From Bradysia coprophila (lineage: Eukaryota; Arthropoda; Insecta; Diptera; Sciaridae): a stretch of DNA of 64,000 nt. Shown here piece by piece: positions 59,199-64,000 of this stretch. The first letter of the stretch is position 1, and the number at the start of each line of letters is the position of its first letter. The notes beneath the pieces are model-generated. The model saw only the letters and a program-made list of their open reading frames with translations. It was not told the DNA's origin and did not search any database. The position numbers were made by a program, and so were the translations under genes. The stretch covers positions 496,001-560,000 of the forward strand of contig NW_023503572.1 in the NCBI RefSeq assembly GCF_014529535.1, given 5' to 3'.

Positions 59199-60185
59199 AG
59201 AAAGAGACTATTGGCACCGGGTGGCAATAGTCTCTTTATAATACTGTGGCTAATGGCACCGGGTGCCAATAGTCTCATTATTATACTGTGGCTAATGGCA
59301 CCAGGTTTATTATACTTTATTATACTTTATACTTTATTATACTAATGCTAATCGCACCCGGTGCCATTAGCCAAAGTATTATAAAGAGACTATTGGCACC
59401 CGGAAAAATTAAAATTTGAATAAAAAATCTGGATATTTTGAAAATTAAACTTGTTGTGTACACAATCCATCTTTTTACGAAATGTAACGTAAAGGTAGTT
59501 TGTTCGATCTTAGTGAATTCGTCCTTTTACGAAATATAACTTAGAGACGGGTTGTTCGATACTTGGGAATTAATCTTTTTACGAAATGTAACGTAAAGGT
59601 ATCAATCAATCCGCCTTTACGTTATATTTCTCAGTAGAATGAATTCCCTAAGATCGAAAAAACTACCTTTACGTTACATTTTGTAAAAGGATGAATTCCT
59701 TAGGATCGAACAATCCACGTTTACGTTACATTTCGTAGAAGAATGAATTCCATAGTATTCTACAAAACGCATTTGTGTTATATTTCGTAAAAGGATTAAT
59801 TTCCTAGGTCCTAGCATTGAACAACCCAAACTTGCGTTACATTTCGTAAAAGGATGAATTCCCTAGTATTCTACAAAACGCATTTCGTTAAATGACGAAT
59901 TCACTAAGATCGAACAAACTACCTTTACGTTACATTTCGTAAAAAGATGGATTGTGTACACAACAAGTTTAATTTTCAAAATATCCAGATTTTTTATTCA
60001 AATTTTAATTTTTCTGGGTGCCATTAGTCTCTTTATAATACTATGGCTAATGGCACCGGGTGCCAATAGTCTGTTTATAATACTTTGGATAATGGCACCG
60101 GGTGCGATTAGCATTAGTATTAGAGACTATTGGCACCCGGTGCCATTAGCCACAGTATAATAAAGAGACTATTGGTGCCAATAGC
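59199..60185. mobile_element. ~1-kb foldback-like element, family 2, copy 2
   Basis: It has the same plan as 41515-42712: outer GGTGCC...GGCACC units (AATAGTCTCTTTATAATACTG), inner TTTTACGAAATGTAACG units, and inversion near 59605. Each end has a small palindrome (AAGAGACTATTGGCACCGGG and complement). It is shorter and more diverged than copy 1. A slip of TTATACTTTATTATACTTTA lies at about 59305-59345. Confidence 0.8.
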
Positions 60186-60419
60186 ATATTCGAATTTTTA
60201 ACTGTGGTGATATCACCTAACCAGAGAAAACCCAATATTTCATGAAAATTGACACATATTTTGAGTTTTCTTGGTCTTAGGTTACATCGGTTACATCCCC
60301 ACAGACATTTCAATTTTTCACTGAAAGCTAAAACATTTTAACACCAAACGATGGTCGTACTTTTTCCAAAAAGGATGCGAGCCCAAAGTTATCATCAAAA
60401 TAACTAGGTCATACCTTTT

Positions 60420-60690
60420 GGGCGCGGTGTACGCCCAGCTCTTCGGAGATGGAGTCTTGTGAGCTGAAATTGGTATGGTCAGATAGCTTATTGAATTCTA
60501 CGTTTAATAAGCCAAACTTGTAGAAGAAGAAAAACCCATCTTCAGTGTCTAAACAACGAAATAAGTTTAAAGCGTCCCAATTTTTGCTTCAAACTTCTTT
60601 CATTGATTCCACACGCTTGACGACATGAAATTGAATTTCCAAGCGATAGCTTTGATCATTTCTTTTTTTGGCTCCTTCGCAAATTGACTA
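60420..60690. repeat. Arm of a 3.3-kb spaced inverted repeat
   Basis: About 185 bp from GTACGCCCAGCTCTTCGGAG (60429) is nearly identical to the reverse complement of 63732-63916. The next ~80 bp (CACGCTTGACGACATGAAAT...) recurs in direct orientation at 63922-64000. A partial third copy is near 62405-62455. This is a dispersed, rearranged repeat. Confidence 0.75.
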
Positions 60691-61149
60691 TTACGTTGGT
60701 AATTTTGAGAATTAATTAGGACAAAAAGACAAAAGTACCATTTTTAGTGTCAAATAAATGAAAGAAGGTTGAAGCTTCCCAATTATTTTACTAAAACTAA
60801 CTTTAAATGGTTGCAGCTTTTCCAAAATCGCGTCTTGCGATCTGAAATTTGTCGGCGGGATAGCTTATTCAATTCGGCTATCTTTAACTTAAAATTTTAG
60901 TTAGATAATTGGGAAGTTTGAAACTTATTTGATTGATTAGACATTGAAGCTGTGACTTTTGTCTTCTACAAGTTAATTATAATTACAACGGAAACAAAAT
61001 CCAACAAGCTAAAAGCGACAATAAAGCAAACCCACAGCCAACGCACTTCAAGCGTGAGTGGTACCAACGCACTTCTAAAAAGTGTCCTAGTTGATAGCTG
61101 CCAAATAGAGTACTATTTTGTACTTTTTGTTGAGTGTAATGGAAACTTA

Positions 61150-61980
61150 ACGCTCAGGAAACCGAAAAATATTTCTCCTTTTGCAAATTTATTTAAAACA
61201 ATTAACTTTGGAGTATGCGCATAAATACGACTATACCGTGCGATCTGACAATCGAAGGAGAAACAATTCAAGAGACAGTGAACTTCTGCTATCTGGGAAG
61301 TTTCATAGCAGAGGATGGCGGAGCTGATACCTACGTCCAAAGCCGAATCCGAAAAGCGCGTCAAGCATTCATTTCTCTCTACAATATTTGGAACTCGTCA
61401 CAACTAACCAGGAACTTGAAACTGAAGTTTTTCAAATCGAATTGCCTCTCAGTGCTGTTGTACGGTTGCGAAACTTGGAAAATGACATCGTCAATCGAAA
61501 ACAAAATCCAAGTTTTCGTCAAGGGGTCATTCATAAATGACGTCCGGTACTGAGGGGGGAGGGGGGGTCTACTATTTCGGACACTACATACAAAATTGGG
61601 TCAAATTTGACCACTTTTACGTGACGAGGGGGGAGGGGGGGGGGGTCTAAAACTGACCAAAAGTAGTGGACGTCATTTATGAATGACCCCCAATCGAAGA
61701 AATGAAGCCAATGATCAAACGTCGAAAGTGGAATTGGATCGGCCACACGATAAGGCGACCTGCTGGAGATATTGCACGATCTGCGCTAGACTGGAATCCA
61801 CAGGGAACCCGTAAGAGAGGAAGACCAAAAACCACGTGGAAAAGAACAGTCGTCAATGAAGCGAGAGAAGCTGGGAAGGAGTGGATGGAAGTCAAAGCAC
61901 TCGCACCAAACCGAATACGATGGCGACATTTTGTGGACGCTCTATGCTCCCCCGCGGAGTAGGATACAGATGATGATGAA
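61150..61980 (+). pseudogene. 5'-truncated LINE reverse-transcriptase fragment, split by a MITE
   Basis: Before the MITE: NFCYLGSFIAEDGG, VQSRIRKARQAF, LKLKFFKSNCLSVLLYGCET. After it: KRRKWNWIGHTIRRPAGDIA, LDWNPQGTRKRGRPKTTWKR, VKALAPNRIRWRHFVDALCS. This is the standard C-terminal order of one common non-LTR family and ends in a (GAT)n tail (about 61965-61980). About 30 family residues between the two parts are missing and the frames differ even without the MITE, so the copy was already defective. Confidence 0.85.
61523..61690. mobile_element. 168-bp MITE with GGGGTCATTCATAAATGACG ends
   Basis: The terminal inverted repeats are ~23 bp (GGGGTCATTCATAAATGACG... and complement ending ATTTATGAATGACCCC). 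CAA lies on each side (61520-61522 and 61691-61693), a 3-bp target duplication. The interior has G-runs and no coding capacity. The ends resemble the MITE at 3296-3458, and both have 3-bp duplications. Confidence 0.85.
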
Positions 61981-62524
61981 CTTTGGAGTATGACGTTAGA
62001 TGGCAGTGACCGTCATTTTCCGTTAAAATTGACTAACCCCAGTTTTACCGAAGATTGTTCATATAGAACTTCCAACATTCGGTTAAGTACCCATATCAAC
62101 ATATCAAGTTGAATGACTTGACTGACGATTGGCACGATATGCCGAAATGTTGATGCTTCTAATATGTTCAAGAACGCAACTGTTCTAGTTGATTTCGTAC
62201 TGAGCGTCATTAAAATTTCTCTAAAGCTATGTCTGCCTGTTACTTCTCCTTGATCGAAAAATCTAGTAAGACCCTACACTTCATTTAAAACAACATAAAC
62301 ATAAGTATTTTTCGACATTTTCTAGGGAATAGCCGCCACAGAGAAAATAAAATTGGAAAAAATCTTGATTGAAGATCCTTTGAAGTTCAAACGTTGCGCG
62401 TATACCGCAATTGACGACATAAAATTGAATTTCCAAGCGATAGCTTTGATCACTGCCAGTTGAATTTCAAATGTCGATACAGAGGTTGTATAGATCGATT
62501 AACTGTCATTTTCACAAAGCTAAC

Positions 62525-62910
62525 TGAAACGTAAAGGCGTTTGGTCGATCTTAGGGAATTCATCCTTTTACGAAATGTAATATAGATGCGTTTTGCGCCA
62601 TCCTAGGGAATTCCTCCTTTTACGAAATGAAAGGTAAAGGCGTTTTGTCGATCCTAGGGAATTCATCCTTTTACGAAATGTAATATAGATGCGTTTTGCG
62701 CCATCCTAGAGAATTCCTCCTTTTACGAAGAGAAACGTAAAGGCGTTTGGTCGATCCTAGGGAATTCATCCTTTTACGAAATGTAACATAGAGGCGTTTT
62801 GCGCCATCCTAGGGAATTCCTCCTTTTACGAAGAGAAACGTAAAGGCGTTTGGTCGATCCTAGGGAATTCATCCTTTTACGAAATGAAACGTGAAGGCGT
62901 TTTGCTCGAA
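62525..62910. repeat. Dimeric ~122-bp tandem array related to foldback family 2 inner units
   Basis: Units alternate between ...GGTCGATCCTAGGGAATTCA-TCCTTTTACGAAATG and ...TTTTGCGCCATCCTAGG-GAATTCCTCC, giving a two-monomer period of about 122 bp repeated three times. All units share one orientation, unlike the foldback copies, so this is an arm without its partner. Confidence 0.8.
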
Positions 62911-64000
62911 GTAAAAAAATCATATTAGATCGCCCCACATTTAGCGTTGCACTTTATAAAAGGAAAAAATCCTATGAGAGCGTTACATCAGCGATTACAT
63001 TACATTTTGTAAAAGAGAAGAATCTTGTGGGATCGTTCCATTAATTTACATTTCGCACGAATAAATTTAAAATTTTGCAAACAGCTGGCACCACTACCCA
63101 CCTATAATCACAGTGATCACACTTTATGACAACAATGTTGATTGTCATCGTGGAAAATGAAGTCTTTGCGAAAAGAGAAAAAAATAATAATTAATTTTCG
63201 ACTCGAATGATTCGGACTAAACAAAATGTAATAAAGTGGTAATTTGTTGATTCGAATTAGTCGATTCGAAAATTAATTATTTCATGTTATGAAAACATTT
63301 CAGCCCGGCGTAACGTTCAATTTTTTTATTTTTTTATTTTTCTCGAAATTTAGAACTTAGCCGACAATATGGCGGCGACAGGAAAAAAAACTTGCTTTTT
63401 GGCAAGCTTTTTGAGGGTGGGGTTGGGGCCTGTTTTTTTTGCTCCGTCGTTTTTTGACTATTACGTTCTTAATTTTACGAATTAATTATCGTGTGATAGG
63501 TCATTCGAAGCGTCTAACGAAACTCTACAACTATATAGGAACATAAAAGGACAAAAGACCCATCTTCAGTTTGAAATCAATGAAAGAAATTTGAAGCTTC
63601 ACAATTTTCCTTTAAATTGTTGCTGGTCCTCGTAGATCGAGTGTTGCGATCTGAAATGGATAGGATAGATAGCTTATTGTATTCTGCATTAAATAAGCAA
63701 AACTTGTAGAGGTTCAAAATCCAATCTTCAGTGTGGAATCAATGAAAGAAGTTTGAAGCAAAAATTGGGACGCTTTAAACTTATTTCGTTGTTTTGACAC
63801 TGAAGATGGGTTTTTCTTCTTCTACAAGTTTGGCTTATTAAACGTAGAATTCAGTAAGCTATCTGACCATACCAATTTCAGCTCACAAGACTCCATCTCC
63901 GAAGAGCTGGGCGTACACCGCACACGCTTGACGACATGAAATTGAATTTCCAAGCGATAGCTTTGATCATTTCTTTTTTTGGCTCCTTCGCAAATTGACT
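62911..64000. repeat. Terminal region of dispersed repeats
   Basis: 63732-63916 is the inverted partner of 60429-60613, and 63922-64000 repeats 60605-60690 directly. An IR with AATTAATTTTCGACTCGAAT near 63190 and its near-complement near 63255-63280 forms a small hairpin. No gene is supported. Confidence 0.6.

Overview
This window is nuclear DNA of an insect, most likely a dipteran and possibly a lower fly such as a fungus gnat. The reasons are multi-exon genes with GT-AG introns, AT-rich sequence, insect-like proteins (tafazzin, a multisubstrate deoxynucleoside kinase, an EPHX4-like epoxide hydrolase) and a dense load of non-LTR retrotransposon pieces, MITEs and foldback-like repeats. The species cannot be fixed from sequence alone.

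Layout. 1-4.6 kb holds repeats and a decayed non-LTR reverse transcriptase (about 2500-4000) split by a MITE. 4646-7231 (-) is an apparently complete 5-exon EPHX4-like epoxide hydrolase of 337 aa. 8548-16805 is one 8.3 kb foldback-like element: perfect 15-bp inverted ends, arms built from tandem hairpin-like monomers in opposite orientation, a nested 5S-rRNA-derived fragment and a nested LINE. 19702-29009 (+) is a complete 5-exon tafazzin gene (261 aa) with repeat-filled introns. 31.2-52.3 kb contains damaged, intron-containing copies of four conserved genes: the NOM1 C-terminal half with an in-frame stop, SMU1 with several frameshifts, a presenilin missing its 5' end, and a TTLL4-like polyglutamylase. 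Among them lies one intact 3-exon gene at 43541-44422, with a possible myristoylation site and a CIDE-N-like pattern. A 19-bp satellite fills about 53.13-54.25 kb. 55164-56118 (-) is a deoxynucleoside kinase with an apparently complete reading frame. 58356-58715 (-) is an unrecognised single-exon ORF. The last 5 kb holds a second foldback family, also present at 41.5-42.7 kb, and a LINE fragment split by a MITE.

The intact genes form no pathway: tafazzin acts on mitochondrial cardiolipin, the kinase in nucleoside salvage, and the hydrolase on epoxides or lipids. The two most notable signals are the foldback architecture and the concentration of decayed, non-processed duplicates of normally single-copy genes. 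The latter is what one would expect of a segmental-duplication graveyard or a dispensable chromosome such as a B or germline-restricted chromosome. That last idea is inference only. Exon coordinates below were derived by hand from splice sites and reading phase.
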